From the NCBI GenBank assembly GCA_020629155.1, contig JAHDDW010000001.1:284454-348453 (forward strand): a stretch of DNA of 64,000 nucleotides, in the 5' to 3' direction. Both the position numbers and the translations under genes were made by a program. Positions within the stretch are counted from its first letter, which is position 1. Each line of letters opens with the position of its first letter. The notes beneath the pieces were generated by a model. The model saw only the letters and a list, made by a program, of their open reading frames with translations, made no database searches and was not told the origin of the DNA. The DNA comes from Acidimicrobiales bacterium. Its GTDB lineage: Bacteria > Actinomycetota > Acidimicrobiia > Acidimicrobiales > SZUA-35. This document shows positions 28,939-38,882 of the stretch, one piece after another.

Positions 28939-30753
28939 ATGAAAAAAAATCTGGTTACTACTGAACTCTCAGAACAAGAAGTCTTCGACCTTGTTGCTCC
29001 TCGTTTCAACAATCCAACTGGCAGAAATGCTCTCGGTCAACTTAGCAGTGTATGCCAAGATGGATACCTTGGCGACGCCAAATTCTTAGCCACCTTGTTG
29101 AGTTCACTCAAAGTTGTTGCTGAGAAACTAAACGATTTCGCCGAGCTTGAAAAACATATTTTTGCTATCTACGGATCCGCAAGAACCAAAGAAGATACCA
29201 ATGATTACGAGCTAACAGCTGCGGTTGCAGCTAAGTTTGAAGAACTCGGATGGGCTTGCATTACGGGTGGCGGTCCTGGCATGATGGAAGCCGCTTACTC
29301 AGATTTAGACGATCTCAAAAATGCCCTAGCTTTTCTTCTTAACTTACCGCACGAGCCCCGCTCTAAGTACTTGCAAGAAGACAACTGGGAAATGTTTGAA
29401 TATTTCTTTTTCCGTAAACTTGGTTTGATGTTTGCCCCATCTCTTGTGACTGGCGCAAAAGGAGGTATCGGCACGGTTGAAGAGTTGGCAGAAGTTTTTG
29501 ATCTTATGGCCAATGGGCATATTCCTGAAATGCCAGTTCCGCTGTTTGGCACGCATAACAGTGCATGGACTGAACAAGTGGGAGCGCTGTTCAACGAAGT
29601 ATTGCCAGAGAATCTACAATCTCAGCTAAAAGTTTATACCCAAGATGAGGGTGAGCCAATTCAAGAAGCTGGTCAACGGATAGCTCAGGAGATGCATGCC
29701 CTAGACGAATTACGTGACCCGCCTCCGAGACCTTCTATCGCCTCGATGGTAGAAGAAGATATTTTTGATCAGCTAGAAACAGTCTTTACTGAACAAGAAG
29801 TCAAAAAACTGATCGCACAAGGAGACGTAGAAAGGACACTTTTTGCTAATGCCGCTCATTTACTGACTGCAATGGAAGAATACACTCCATTTGTCGCAGC
29901 TTTAGCTCACGATTTCGCAGTCAGCGCAGGTAACACGCAGAAAGCAGGCAACGACGTCTGTATTGCGCACTTTGGCGGCCTTCAACCTCAAGAGGATACC
30001 ACCTCTGTCTTCAATCCAAGCAACCAGAATGTGCTCTCTCCTTTTGGTGATTCTTTGGAAGCGACTTTACACAAAGATGGAATTATTATAGATTTCTCAG
30101 ACGTAACCAAAAATTTACACAATTTGTCATTGCTATTTACTTCACTTTCAATGGTGCAAAATAATCAGATGCCTTTGCGACCTATAGTGTGCATCGATGA
30201 TGGACGGATTGTCCCACGTGTTGTAAAATTACTCGAAACACTTAGCGAGCTAGGAACTATCAGCCCTACAGATAAATCGTTACTAACAGTTAAAAAGTCT
30301 ATGGCTGATGCTCAAGACTATATTGTTAACCAATGCGCAACGACTCGTGGCCATAACAGTAGGCTGCTCGATCCTAGTCAGCCTAAGACTTCTAACACAC
30401 AAATAACAATAGATCTAGGACCTTTCTCCAATGCTTTAGGGCTTGACGATCTGAAAGCAGAACTTAGTAATCGTATTGTGCAGTCTCAACAAAAGGATCC
30501 ACTCTTATCTGGCCAACTAGCTACGTTAAGAGACTCACTTGTTAGTTCAGAGTACTCTTCCGTAGATTCTCATCGCAGGTTAGATATCGTGCTGAAGGGT
30601 AGAGCGAAAAATTCTGTCATCAGCGTATTAGTCGATCTACTTGCTTCGCCTCAGGTTGAAACGACAAAACTTCTTTCTGGTGTCGGGCAATGGAACAGGC
30701 CTCGGCATACAACTCCCCCCCCTTTCTTCACCAGCGCTTGTGAACGCCAGTAA
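28939..30753 (+). CDS. LOG-domain protein with a long unrecognised C-terminal extension
   Basis: 604 residues. Residues of about 70-260 form a Rossmann LOG (lonely guy/lysine decarboxylase-like) domain: AIYGSAR near 76, ITGGGPGMMEAA near 110, and KGGIGTVEEL near 175, where PGGxGTxxE is usual. LOG proteins are phosphoribohydrolases that release bases from nucleoside monophosphates; the Arg and Glu of the active site lie in those motifs. The first 70 residues and the last 340 are not part of the usual fold (most LOGs are about 200 residues). The C-terminal half has helices, an IAHFGGLQP turn and a final Pro-rich tail; I recognise no family. Confidence 0.72.
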   Translation: MKKNLVTTELSEQEVFDLVAPRFNNPTGRNALGQLSSVCQDGYLGDAKFLATLLSSLKVVAEKLNDFAELEKHIFAIYGSARTKEDTNDYELTAAVAAKFEELGWACITGGGPGMMEAAYSDLDDLKNALAFLLNLPHEPRSKYLQEDNWEMFEYFFFRKLGLMFAPSLVTGAKGGIGTVEELAEVFDLMANGHIPEMPVPLFGTHNSAWTEQVGALFNEVLPENLQSQLKVYTQDEGEPIQEAGQRIAQEMHALDELRDPPPRPSIASMVEEDIFDQLETVFTEQEVKKLIAQGDVERTLFANAAHLLTAMEEYTPFVAALAHDFAVSAGNTQKAGNDVCIAHFGGLQPQEDTTSVFNPSNQNVLSPFGDSLEATLHKDGIIIDFSDVTKNLHNLSLLFTSLSMVQNNQMPLRPIVCIDDGRIVPRVVKLLETLSELGTISPTDKSLLTVKKSMADAQDYIVNQCATTRGHNSRLLDPSQPKTSNTQITIDLGPFSNALGLDDLKAELSNRIVQSQQKDPLLSGQLATLRDSLVSSEYSSVDSHRRLDIVLKGRAKNSVISVLVDLLASPQVETTKLLSGVGQWNRPRHTTPPPFFTSACERQ

Positions 30754-30805
30754 TTAGCACTGGAACAAAGGCTAAAGTCAACACCTTTTTTGCCGAAGGG
30801 TTGCA

Positions 30806-31231
30806 ATGGCCACAAAAACTGCTTCTCCTGCAAAAGCTTCAAAAAGTAAATCTAAAAAGTCTCAAAAACCTGGAACTAAGGAACGCAAAACTTCCGCAAA
30901 GGCTAAAAAGCCTGCCAAAAGCGGCAAAAAACCAGCCGTTAACGCTGAAAAATCTGCTCCGAAGCCAAAGAAAACTAACTGGGAAAGCCGCGCTGTTCTA
31001 CGTCTGATTGAAGCAGGTGCGGCATCTGAATGCCCAGCTTGCGGAGAACCAATAAAATTCCGTGCACGCCATCGAGATATGCAAGTTATTTGCAATATCT
31101 ACGAAAAAAGCGTCTGGAAACGAGTCGAACAGTACCACGAAGAGTGCTATAAAAACCTTAAAGAGCCATACGGCAAAGCTATTAAAGTACCAAAACCTAC
31201 AAAAGGTTCTCGCAAACCAGCGAGCAAATAA
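30806..31231 (+). CDS. Lysine-rich protein with a putative zinc site
   Basis: 141 residues. The first 55 are almost entirely Lys, Ala, Ser and Pro (histone-H1-like tail; for example AKPKKPAKSG-type repeats), followed by a compact domain with CPAC (Cys76, Cys79), Cys96 and HEEC (His111, Cys114), enough ligands for one or two zinc sites. The C-terminus is again basic. A nucleic-acid-binding role is likely from charge, but no family is recognised. It stands between the LOG and CysQ-like genes on the same strand. Confidence 0.72.
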   Translation: MATKTASPAKASKSKSKKSQKPGTKERKTSAKAKKPAKSGKKPAVNAEKSAPKPKKTNWESRAVLRLIEAGAASECPACGEPIKFRARHRDMQVICNIYEKSVWKRVEQYHEECYKNLKEPYGKAIKVPKPTKGSRKPASK

Positions 31232-31280
31232 AACAGATAGATCCTAGAGAAATCGCAGGTATAGAGCTAGTCTCTTCTAT

Positions 31281-32042
31281 GTGACGATAACTCAAGAAGA
31301 CCATCTATTAGCAGCCGACATAGCCACTCAAACAGGCGAGCTACTCGTTAGCGTACGTGCAGAACTAGAAACACAAAATCTGGACACGAAAACGTTTAAA
31401 GACAAAGGCGACAGCGCAGCGCATGATCTGATCATGGAACTTCTTACACAACATCGTCCAGACGATGCAATTTTGTCTGAAGAAGGCGCAAACGATCTAG
31501 CAAGACTTGCGTCGCAGCGCACGTGGATTGTTGACCCGCTCGACGGCACTCGTGAATATTCTGAGCCGCCGCGTAGCGACTGGGCTGTACACATCGCCCT
31601 GGTGACAAACAATCAGCCTGTTGTTGGTGCTGTCGCTCTTCCAGCGCTTGGGAAAACCCTTTCTACAGCGCAACCTGCTCCCCTCACAGACGCACCAGAA
31701 ATACCACGGGTTATCGTGAGTCGCACCAGGCGACCAGCGCCAGCCGTCGCACTCGCCGATGCCTTAGGAGCTGAGTATATAGAAATGGGTTCTGCTGGCG
31801 CTAAAGCAATGGCAGTAGTGAAAGGTGAAGCAGATATTTATGCACACGCTGGCGGCCAATACGAGTGGGATTCGTGCGCCCCCGCAGCCGTTGCGCTCGC
31901 CGCTGGTTTACATTGCTCACGCCTTGACGGCTCACCACTTATTTACAACAAAGAAGAAAGCCCTTACTTGCCAGATCTTCTCATCTGCCACCCCACATGG
32001 GCTGACAAATCACTACAAATACTTTCTGAGCTAGCAATCTAA
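31281..32042 (+). CDS. Inositol monophosphatase-family protein, CysQ-like
   Basis: 253 residues from a GTG. Metal-site motifs: Glu in SEEGAND, VDPLDGTREY and the later YEWDSCAPAAV, matching the D-P-(I/L)-D-G-T and W-D-x-A-A patterns of the FIG/IMPase superfamily. The REY after DGT is typical of CysQ (3'(2'),5'-bisphosphate nucleotidase), which recycles PAP from sulfate assimilation; metZ in this window fits sulfur use but is not linked. Inositol monophosphatase is the alternative. Confidence 0.82.
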   Translation: MTITQEDHLLAADIATQTGELLVSVRAELETQNLDTKTFKDKGDSAAHDLIMELLTQHRPDDAILSEEGANDLARLASQRTWIVDPLDGTREYSEPPRSDWAVHIALVTNNQPVVGAVALPALGKTLSTAQPAPLTDAPEIPRVIVSRTRRPAPAVALADALGAEYIEMGSAGAKAMAVVKGEADIYAHAGGQYEWDSCAPAAVALAAGLHCSRLDGSPLIYNKEESPYLPDLLICHPTWADKSLQILSELAI

Positions 32043-32137
32043 CTACGTTGCAACCGCATGCCAATAAAACCATTTGAGGCTACAGGACTTAGCTGTTTAG
32101 GTACCCTAGATTTCTGAATCTTTTAAAGGGTAGCTCT

Positions 32138-33121
32138 ATGTTGAAACTTCTTCCTAAACAAAGTATTGGTCTTCTTTCTTGCTTTTTTCTTTTCACGGCA
32201 AGCTGCGGAACGACAACCAGCGATAGTTCGTCAACATCTATAGAAGATAGCCAGATACAAACAACTGATATCGTTAATGAAGAATCGGCTGATACAAGTA
32301 TAAGAAACGCAACGCAGCAGCAAGGACCTTCCCGAGCCGAGGTCGAACTGCTAGATCAAGGCGAGTCTCCACGCATAGAACTGCGCATACAACTTGATGA
32401 AGGCGAGCAAAAGGCGACAATAACTCAGAAACAGACTATTAGCCAATCTGGAATTGTTGGGTTGCCCTCTGACCCTATCGCTCTCGCTTATGCCACTGAG
32501 ATGGCTATCACGATTACAAAGGACGGAAACAATTTTACTGCTTTATCAGAAGTAATTGATATTGTCCCAGTCGATGAGACAAATGAACTTGCTGCACAAA
32601 TTATCCCGACTCTTAAGACACAGATAGTCGGTGTCAGCACGACAGTAACGCTAGATCCCACAGGTCAGATCGTAGGTGAGCCGAAGCTTACAGGGATCGA
32701 CAATGTAGAACCACAGGTAGCGCAGATGATGGAACAAATCAATGATGCTGGCCTAACGGCTCCCCTCCCTGTTGAGGCAGTCGGTGAAGGCGCTAAATGG
32801 CGAGTAACTCAGGATATAGAAGTTGCAGGTATAGAGATCGAACAGACGACTACCTATGAGATCACTGCGATTGACGGCAATACTATTACTATCAAAACAG
32901 TTGCGACGCAAGCTGTTGAAGAAGGTTCTGTAATCCAAGAACAAGGTCAGGAGCTAACCATCAAAGAGTGGGATTCAGATGCCACAGGCGAGATGCAACT
33001 TGATCTAACAAAAGTTTTTCCTCGCAGCACCGCCGAGTCTGAGGTAAGACAAGTGCTCGAAACTCCAGGTGGCGAACTAACGCAAAAAATCAATATATCT
33101 ATAGCAACCGAACCTACCTAA
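32138..33121 (+). CDS. Lipoprotein of unknown function
   Basis: 327 residues with a lipoprotein signal (MLKLLPKQSIGLLSCFFLF, lipobox TASC), then a Ser/Thr-rich linker to about residue 65 and a beta-rich domain. Stretches such as QKATITQKQTISQ and KWRVTQDIEVAGIEIEQT suggest repeated strands. A good AAAGGG site precedes the ATG. I cannot name a family. It is alone, upstream of the UbiB-family gene. Confidence 0.72.
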   Translation: MLKLLPKQSIGLLSCFFLFTASCGTTTSDSSSTSIEDSQIQTTDIVNEESADTSIRNATQQQGPSRAEVELLDQGESPRIELRIQLDEGEQKATITQKQTISQSGIVGLPSDPIALAYATEMAITITKDGNNFTALSEVIDIVPVDETNELAAQIIPTLKTQIVGVSTTVTLDPTGQIVGEPKLTGIDNVEPQVAQMMEQINDAGLTAPLPVEAVGEGAKWRVTQDIEVAGIEIEQTTTYEITAIDGNTITIKTVATQAVEEGSVIQEQGQELTIKEWDSDATGEMQLDLTKVFPRSTAESEVRQVLETPGGELTQKINISIATEPT

Positions 33122-33192
33122 GGTAGTTTTCACTCATTAGCAAAAACTGTTTTTAGAGTATTCTCTTTGTTTATCGATGATAGATTGAGGCG

Positions 33193-34785
33193 GTGTCTCA
33201 AACTCAAAAACCTGCTGATCTTTCTTTAGGTTCTTTTAGTCACAATCCACCTTGGGTGTTGTCGACTGATGAACTAGCTTGGCAGAGAAGCGCCGCTATT
33301 TTACGCAAAAATCAAGCACTAACATTGCAATCACAGCTCAAGAAACCTCTGTTCCCACCAGCACGGCGTGCTGTTGGCGTTGCACTTCGTTTTGGCGCTC
33401 CAATTGCTTTATGGGCCGCAACCAAACGAAAAGGAAAAGACCCAAAAGCTGCTCTCTATAAGAGTTTACGGAAGAATGCCGAACGTCTCGGCCCCACCTT
33501 TATAAAACTAGCGCAAATTATCAGCGCTGGCGAAGGCGTCTTTCCTCCAGCACTTGTTGACGAGTGCAAAAAATGCCGCGATCAGGTTCCTGCTGTGCCG
33601 AGCGAGCAAATCCGCGCGATCATTGAAGAACAATGCAAGCAACCGCTGAACCAATTATTTAGCTCATTCGACGATACCCCTATCGCCGCTGCCTCAATTG
33701 CGCAAGTCCACAACGCCACGCTGCTTGACGGCACCGATGTTGTTGTTAAGGTGCAGCGCCCAGGAATAGACAAGCAAGTTCGTAAAGACCTTAAAGTGCT
33801 TAGCTGGCTCGCCCCGTTTCTGATAGGCCGCATTAAAGTATCGGCTCTGGCGAACCCGCCAGCACTCGTCGAGCTGTTTGCCGAAACGATCATCGAAGAG
33901 CTTGACTTTCGTCTCGAAGCACAGAATATGCTCGACGTTGCAGCCGTTTTTGTTGCGCTAAAGCAAAAAGATTTTGTGGTTCCAAGGCCGCACCCAACAT
34001 TGGTGACCCAAAAAGTTTTAATGATGGAAAAACTTGAAGGTTATAGCTTTAATGACGTTGCTGGTATAAAAGAATCTGGCTTAGATACCCACAAAATCAT
34101 CAACACACAAATGCTCGGCTTTCTTGAAGGCGCGTTCCTGCATGGTGTGTTCCATGGCGATTTACACGGCGGCAACTTATTTGTGCTGCCTGACGGCAAA
34201 ACTGGTTTAGTCGATTTTGGGATAACTGGCCGTCTCACGAAAAAAGAACGTATGGCGTTTCTTAAGATGATGATGACCGCAACGTCTAACGACCCTAGCG
34301 GCCAAGTTGAAGCTTTACGAGACCTTGGGGCGTTGCCAGCCGACACCGATGTTGCAGCCGTGGTTAAAGACCTCGGCCTTGATAAGCCGCCGATAGACCC
34401 GACCCAGCTAGAACCTGAAGAGCTTGTCAAAGAAATGCAAACCATGGTGAAAGCACTGCTCGGCTATGGGGCCCGTGTGCCTAAACCGTTGATGCTCTAT
34501 ATGAAAAACCTTCTTTTCATCGACGGATCAATTGCCTCGCTAGCGCCAGATCTTGACATGTTTAAAGTTGTTACCGATGTTGCGACACATTTCGCTGTCA
34601 CCCATGGTGCTTCTATAGCCAAAGACTTGCAGATGGATCAGAAGCAATGGGAGCTAGACCTTGACGGCATTAAAGCAGGTTTCGGCGTGGACCCTGCTGA
34701 CCGCAATTCCCTAACATATAAGGAATTGCGAGAACGCAGAGCTCTTATTACTAAACGACTGAAAAGCTCAAAGGATGCCAAGTAA
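33193..34785 (+). CDS. UbiB/ABC1-family atypical kinase
   Basis: 530 residues from a GTG preceded by TTGAGG. The ABC1 kinase-like features are present: Ala-rich loop AAASIAQVH, invariant Lys in VVVKVQRPG, catalytic HGDLHGGNLFV and metal-binding VDFGITG. The family's KxGQ motif reads KLAQ here, a Gly to Ala change. UbiB-type proteins support quinone or isoprenoid metabolism in other organisms; the window also encodes complex I, which uses quinone, but a direct link is inference. Confidence 0.87.
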   Translation: MSQTQKPADLSLGSFSHNPPWVLSTDELAWQRSAAILRKNQALTLQSQLKKPLFPPARRAVGVALRFGAPIALWAATKRKGKDPKAALYKSLRKNAERLGPTFIKLAQIISAGEGVFPPALVDECKKCRDQVPAVPSEQIRAIIEEQCKQPLNQLFSSFDDTPIAAASIAQVHNATLLDGTDVVVKVQRPGIDKQVRKDLKVLSWLAPFLIGRIKVSALANPPALVELFAETIIEELDFRLEAQNMLDVAAVFVALKQKDFVVPRPHPTLVTQKVLMMEKLEGYSFNDVAGIKESGLDTHKIINTQMLGFLEGAFLHGVFHGDLHGGNLFVLPDGKTGLVDFGITGRLTKKERMAFLKMMMTATSNDPSGQVEALRDLGALPADTDVAAVVKDLGLDKPPIDPTQLEPEELVKEMQTMVKALLGYGARVPKPLMLYMKNLLFIDGSIASLAPDLDMFKVVTDVATHFAVTHGASIAKDLQMDQKQWELDLDGIKAGFGVDPADRNSLTYKELRERRALITKRLKSSKDAK

Positions 34786-34853
34786 TTCTGCATGCTGGTT
34801 ACTTATTCAAAATTTGACATAGAGGATCTAGCAAACACTGGGAGAAAGAACGC

Positions 34854-35513
34854 ATGAGAATAGTTGTAGCAGATTGCACAGTTGAATATGACGGCAGGTT
34901 AACCGCCTATCTACCACGCGCAATACGTCTTTTGATGGTTAAAGCCGATGGCTGTGTTGCGATCCACTCAGACGGTGGTGCTTTCAAACCGATGAACTGG
35001 ATGAACGCACCAAATATTTTTAATGAATCAGAAACCCAGTGGGTTGTTACCAACCCTAAGGATGAAACCTTAACTATCACGTTACACAAGGTAGTTTCTG
35101 ATGATTCCTACGATTTTGGTGAAGATCCTGGCTTGCAAAAAGATGGTGTCGAAGCGCATCTGCAAGAGCTGCTCGCTCTTGACCCAACACATCTTGAACC
35201 TGACATGACGCTTGTTCGCCGCGAATATCCTACAGAGATCGGCCCAGTCGATTTACTTTGCAAAGATGCCAGTGGCATGACTGTCGCTGTCGAGGTGAAA
35301 CGCCGTGGCGAGATTGATGGTGTTGAACAGCTGACTCGCTATCTAGACTTTTTGAACCGCAAAACTGATTTAGCGCCAGTTCGAGGCATCTTTGTTGGAC
35401 AAATCATTAAGCCTCAAGCAAAAACACTCGCTGCTGATAGAGACATTCTGTGTGTTGAAGTTGATTATGACGTTTTGCGAGGCATTGAACGTCCACAACA
35501 AAAACTTTTCTAG
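34854..35513 (+). CDS. nucS: Mismatch-specific endonuclease NucS/EndoMS
   Basis: 219 residues. The N-terminal domain begins [16 protein letters not shown] and the RecB-like nuclease core has Asp133 (GPVDLLC), Glu147 and Lys149 (VEVKRRG), then a conserved QLTRYLDFL helix. NucS cuts mismatched DNA and replaces MutS/MutL in most actinobacteria and many archaea. The last five residues, QQKLF, match a sliding-clamp-binding motif, as described for other NucS proteins. GGGAGA precedes the ATG. The gene is a strong taxonomic marker for Actinomycetota. Confidence 0.95.
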   Translation: MRIVVADCTVEYDGRLTAYLPRAIRLLMVKADGCVAIHSDGGAFKPMNWMNAPNIFNESETQWVVTNPKDETLTITLHKVVSDDSYDFGEDPGLQKDGVEAHLQELLALDPTHLEPDMTLVRREYPTEIGPVDLLCKDASGMTVAVEVKRRGEIDGVEQLTRYLDFLNRKTDLAPVRGIFVGQIIKPQAKTLAADRDILCVEVDYDVLRGIERPQQKLF

Positions 35514-35600
35514 AATGTTTGGTCTCCCAAATGTCACAATCGAGTGAAAACACGTCGATGAACAGACAATACTGGCATGCAACTGGCAAACTAGTCTGCG

Positions 35601-38600
35601 GTGAGCAAAAAAAAGAAGAAAAGAACAAATAAGAAGTCGGGAAACCAGGCTAAATCAAAGAAGTCTTCCGTTCAGAAAGCTGATGCTATATCAGCGAGCT
35701 CTTCAGCTGATCATACGAATAACAAAGCTGAGCAGACGCAGAAAGAAGTCACGCAAAACAAGCCAGAAAAAACAGTGCCAGAGCCACCAGAAGACACGGC
35801 AAATAAAGAAAAACCTAATGACTCGAACCCTGCTAAGCCCGCAAAAGCATTTGATGGCCCCAAAAAGCTACCCGTCCCGAAACGTAGAACCCCTAAAGGA
35901 AATTCGAAACCAGTTTCTAGGAAAAAAAGTTCGGAAAGTCCTAAGACAACCACCGCAGACTCGCCTAAGAAAGCAAAAGAAACGACAGGCAACTCACCAT
36001 TTATTGTTGTCCCAGAAAAATCTGAAGACAAGATCGAAGTCACCCCAGAAGAGAGAAAATCTTCTCCTAAGAGCACAAAAAAACCTACGACACCTCCCCC
36101 TTCTGGCAAGCCTACGACTAGTTCTGATCCTACGAAGACCGTATCGAAAACTCAAAAACCTACCGAATCTAAAGATTCTAAGCATCTAGAAAAGGCTTCT
36201 GAAAAAACCTCGAAAAAGGCCAACACTAAAAAGCCCACAAGTAACAAGAAACCAGCTTCGACAAATGAAAAAACTGAAGAACCCAGTTCTTCTAACGATG
36301 CGCAACTAGACAAGCCTGCCGAACAGGAACCAGCTGATGTCACAAAGGTCAGTTCTCAAGCTGCTTCGGTTCTGGCTGCACTTGATAAGATCGAAGCTCC
36401 TGCCTCTCAAGAACAAGACAGTGAAGAAAAATCTGAAGAAAAGACAGTAGGCGCCAACTCGTCAGCAGAGCAAAAACCACCAGCCTCATCTAGCGACGAT
36501 ACAAATGATGATGGCGACAAGAAGCAAGCTGCTACCGCTAATACCGATACGGCGTCTCAAAGCGACTCGAAGAAAGATGACTCTGAAGAAAACACTGAGA
36601 TAGCAGAAACAAACAATGCTGAAGACGACACTGATTCAAAGAAAAATCAGACAATTGCAGAAGACAAAACTACCAAAAAATCTATTTCGATAGCTCCTGC
36701 TCCCGTGAAAGATTCGGCAGCTGAAAAGTCAGAAGCTACTGAAGACGCTCAAGCAAAAACTACTGATGCAGGTGAAGAGAGCACTAGCAAACTCACAGAC
36801 CTACATGTTGCTCCGTCCTCGAAGCGAGAAAATTCTACCACTATCGTCAACGAAGACAACCAGGAAGAAGACGCTACTACTTCTATTGACGACTCAAAGG
36901 AAGCGTTAGAAGAGAAACCCAAGGCAAAGTCAGAAAAAGTACAAGAGTTACGATCAAAATTCCAGAATTCTTCACCTCGACGGCGTTACCTTATAACAAC
37001 TGCAGCGGTGATTCTTGGGTTCTATGTTGTTCTAACCTCGGCATGGGCGTTCGACTCTGCGCGACATAGTGACCGGGCCCCTCGCGGCACCCATATTGGC
37101 AGTGTCAACGTCAGCGGCATGCAAGAAGCTGACATCAAAAAGGAAACAGAGAAATTTGCAGCGCAGCTAGACAAAAAAATCATAACGCTCAAGGCCGATG
37201 ATGCATCAGTCGAGGTTTCCCCTAAACAACTTGGCGCAACAGTTGACACCGAAGCTTTAACAGCAGCAGCATTTGAAGATGGGTCGAAAGGGTTTTTGCC
37301 TGTTCGTCCAGTCAAATGGCTAGGAACGGTTTTTTCAGCGAAAAGTGTCGTCACGCCTGAATACAATATTGATGAAAAAAAGCTTATTGAGCTTACTGAT
37401 GAGCTTTTGGGCAGTCAAATCGATGGACCTAAAGAACCTGGCATCGCACTTATAAATAACAAACTTGATGCTACGCCAGGCGAAAGCGGCAAAGAGATCG
37501 TCACCACTTCTCTATTAGGAGACGTTGAATCTGCGATAAGTCAAGGGGCACCAGCGACAATCACTTTGCCGACAACCGTCGCAGAGCCTAAAGTCACGCT
37601 TGAAACAGCTAAAAAACTTGCGAGCGAAGCAGACAAGGTGACTGACGAACCTATCGCTCTTACCGCACTTGATCAAAAAATTCAGGTATCACCAAAGACC
37701 TTAAAAAAATGGATTGCTGTCGCCGAAGTCGACGAAAAACAAACATGGATAATAGATCAAGAAGTAGCGACCGATGAACTTAACTCTCTGTTTGGTGAGC
37801 TCGGTGTTACGGAAGAGGAAGAAGAGGAAGAAGCTGACGATGGGGAGGCAAAAAAACCACTCACACCAAAGTTCACCGTTGTCAACAATAAACCAATCCT
37901 CCTGCCTGTTGCAGACACAATCACCTGCTGCGATGATACTACAGCTGACAAGATTAAAGAAATTCTTCTTTCAGAACCCAGTGCACCTGAAGAAGTAGTA
38001 TTTCCTGAATATGAGACCATGGCCGAGCAATGCAAAAAAGGTGAGACAAGAGGCAACGTCGAAACCTCCGACGAGGTTATTCGCCGAGGCGAAATCGATG
38101 TTGCTTTTCTTACCAAAGACCCAGAATACGAAAAACTAAACTCGTATGGAATTATCGAAGAAATCAGCACGTGCACAACAGCCTACGTCACCTACGGCAA
38201 CCGAGTTGTGAATATTCAAAATTTTGCTGACGCTATGCACGCAAAGGTAATCGCTCCTCAATCACAAATCTCTTTGAATGAAGAAGTAGGCCGTCGCACA
38301 AGAGCAAAGGGGTACCTCCCAGCTGGTGCTATTAATGGCGGGTCGAGCACCAATGATGAAGTAGGTGGCGGTGTTAGCCAGTTTGCTACAACCTTTTTTA
38401 ATGCTTCGTTCTTCGGTGGTCTCGACCTTATCGCTTTCAAGCCACACTCTCAGAAATTTGAAAATCGTTATCCGCACACTTTAGAATCCACAATTTCTTG
38501 GGGTGGGCCAGAAGTTATCTCGGGCAATCCAACAGACCATGGTGTTCTCGTTTGGACAGAATATACCGCCGACACTATAACAGTCACCTTCTATTCAACG

Positions 38601-38882
38601 AAAACCGTCGAAGTTGAAGCCTTACCGACTAAGAAATGGACCAAAGGGCTGTGTCAAATGGGTTCTATCGAAAGAACAATTGATGGAGAAAAGGATTCCA
38701 AGAAAGTCTTAGCAGAATATAGACCAAATGGTTTTGATTGTAACGGCAACCCGAGCGCTGCTAAATTGAAAGAACTGGCAGAGCAAGAGGCTGCTCGTCA
38801 ACCGCAACCAGTTACGACGCTGCCAGCAGCGCCAAATCCTAATCCGAATACACCTCCTTCTAACCCATTTTTTGAGAACTAA
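35601..38882 (+). CDS. VanW-family protein with a very long disordered N-terminus
   Basis: 1093 residues from a GTG. Residues 1-455 are low complexity, rich in Lys, Ser, Glu, Asp, Thr and Pro. A single membrane helix lies at about 462-484 (YLITTAAVILGFYVVLTSAW), so the disordered part should be cytoplasmic. Outside come PG_binding_4-type repeats (GSVNVSGMQEADIKKET; similar later segments) and a VanW domain at about 855-1010 (GGGVSQFATTFFNAS, FKPHSQKFENRYP). A short acidic run and a Pro/Asn-rich tail are also present. VanW proteins are cell-wall associated; the exact activity is unknown. Its stop shares a base with the PAP2 start. Confidence 0.85.
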   Translation: MSKKKKKRTNKKSGNQAKSKKSSVQKADAISASSSADHTNNKAEQTQKEVTQNKPEKTVPEPPEDTANKEKPNDSNPAKPAKAFDGPKKLPVPKRRTPKGNSKPVSRKKSSESPKTTTADSPKKAKETTGNSPFIVVPEKSEDKIEVTPEERKSSPKSTKKPTTPPPSGKPTTSSDPTKTVSKTQKPTESKDSKHLEKASEKTSKKANTKKPTSNKKPASTNEKTEEPSSSNDAQLDKPAEQEPADVTKVSSQAASVLAALDKIEAPASQEQDSEEKSEEKTVGANSSAEQKPPASSSDDTNDDGDKKQAATANTDTASQSDSKKDDSEENTEIAETNNAEDDTDSKKNQTIAEDKTTKKSISIAPAPVKDSAAEKSEATEDAQAKTTDAGEESTSKLTDLHVAPSSKRENSTTIVNEDNQEEDATTSIDDSKEALEEKPKAKSEKVQELRSKFQNSSPRRRYLITTAAVILGFYVVLTSAWAFDSARHSDRAPRGTHIGSVNVSGMQEADIKKETEKFAAQLDKKIITLKADDASVEVSPKQLGATVDTEALTAAAFEDGSKGFLPVRPVKWLGTVFSAKSVVTPEYNIDEKKLIELTDELLGSQIDGPKEPGIALINNKLDATPGESGKEIVTTSLLGDVESAISQGAPATITLPTTVAEPKVTLETAKKLASEADKVTDEPIALTALDQKIQVSPKTLKKWIAVAEVDEKQTWIIDQEVATDELNSLFGELGVTEEEEEEEADDGEAKKPLTPKFTVVNNKPILLPVADTITCCDDTTADKIKEILLSEPSAPEEVVFPEYETMAEQCKKGETRGNVETSDEVIRRGEIDVAFLTKDPEYEKLNSYGIIEEISTCTTAYVTYGNRVVNIQNFADAMHAKVIAPQSQISLNEEVGRRTRAKGYLPAGAINGGSSTNDEVGGGVSQFATTFFNASFFGGLDLIAFKPHSQKFENRYPHTLESTISWGGPEVISGNPTDHGVLVWTEYTADTITVTFYSTKTVEVEALPTKKWTKGLCQMGSIERTIDGEKDSKKVLAEYRPNGFDCNGNPSAAKLKELAEQEAARQPQPVTTLPAAPNPNPNTPPSNPFFEN

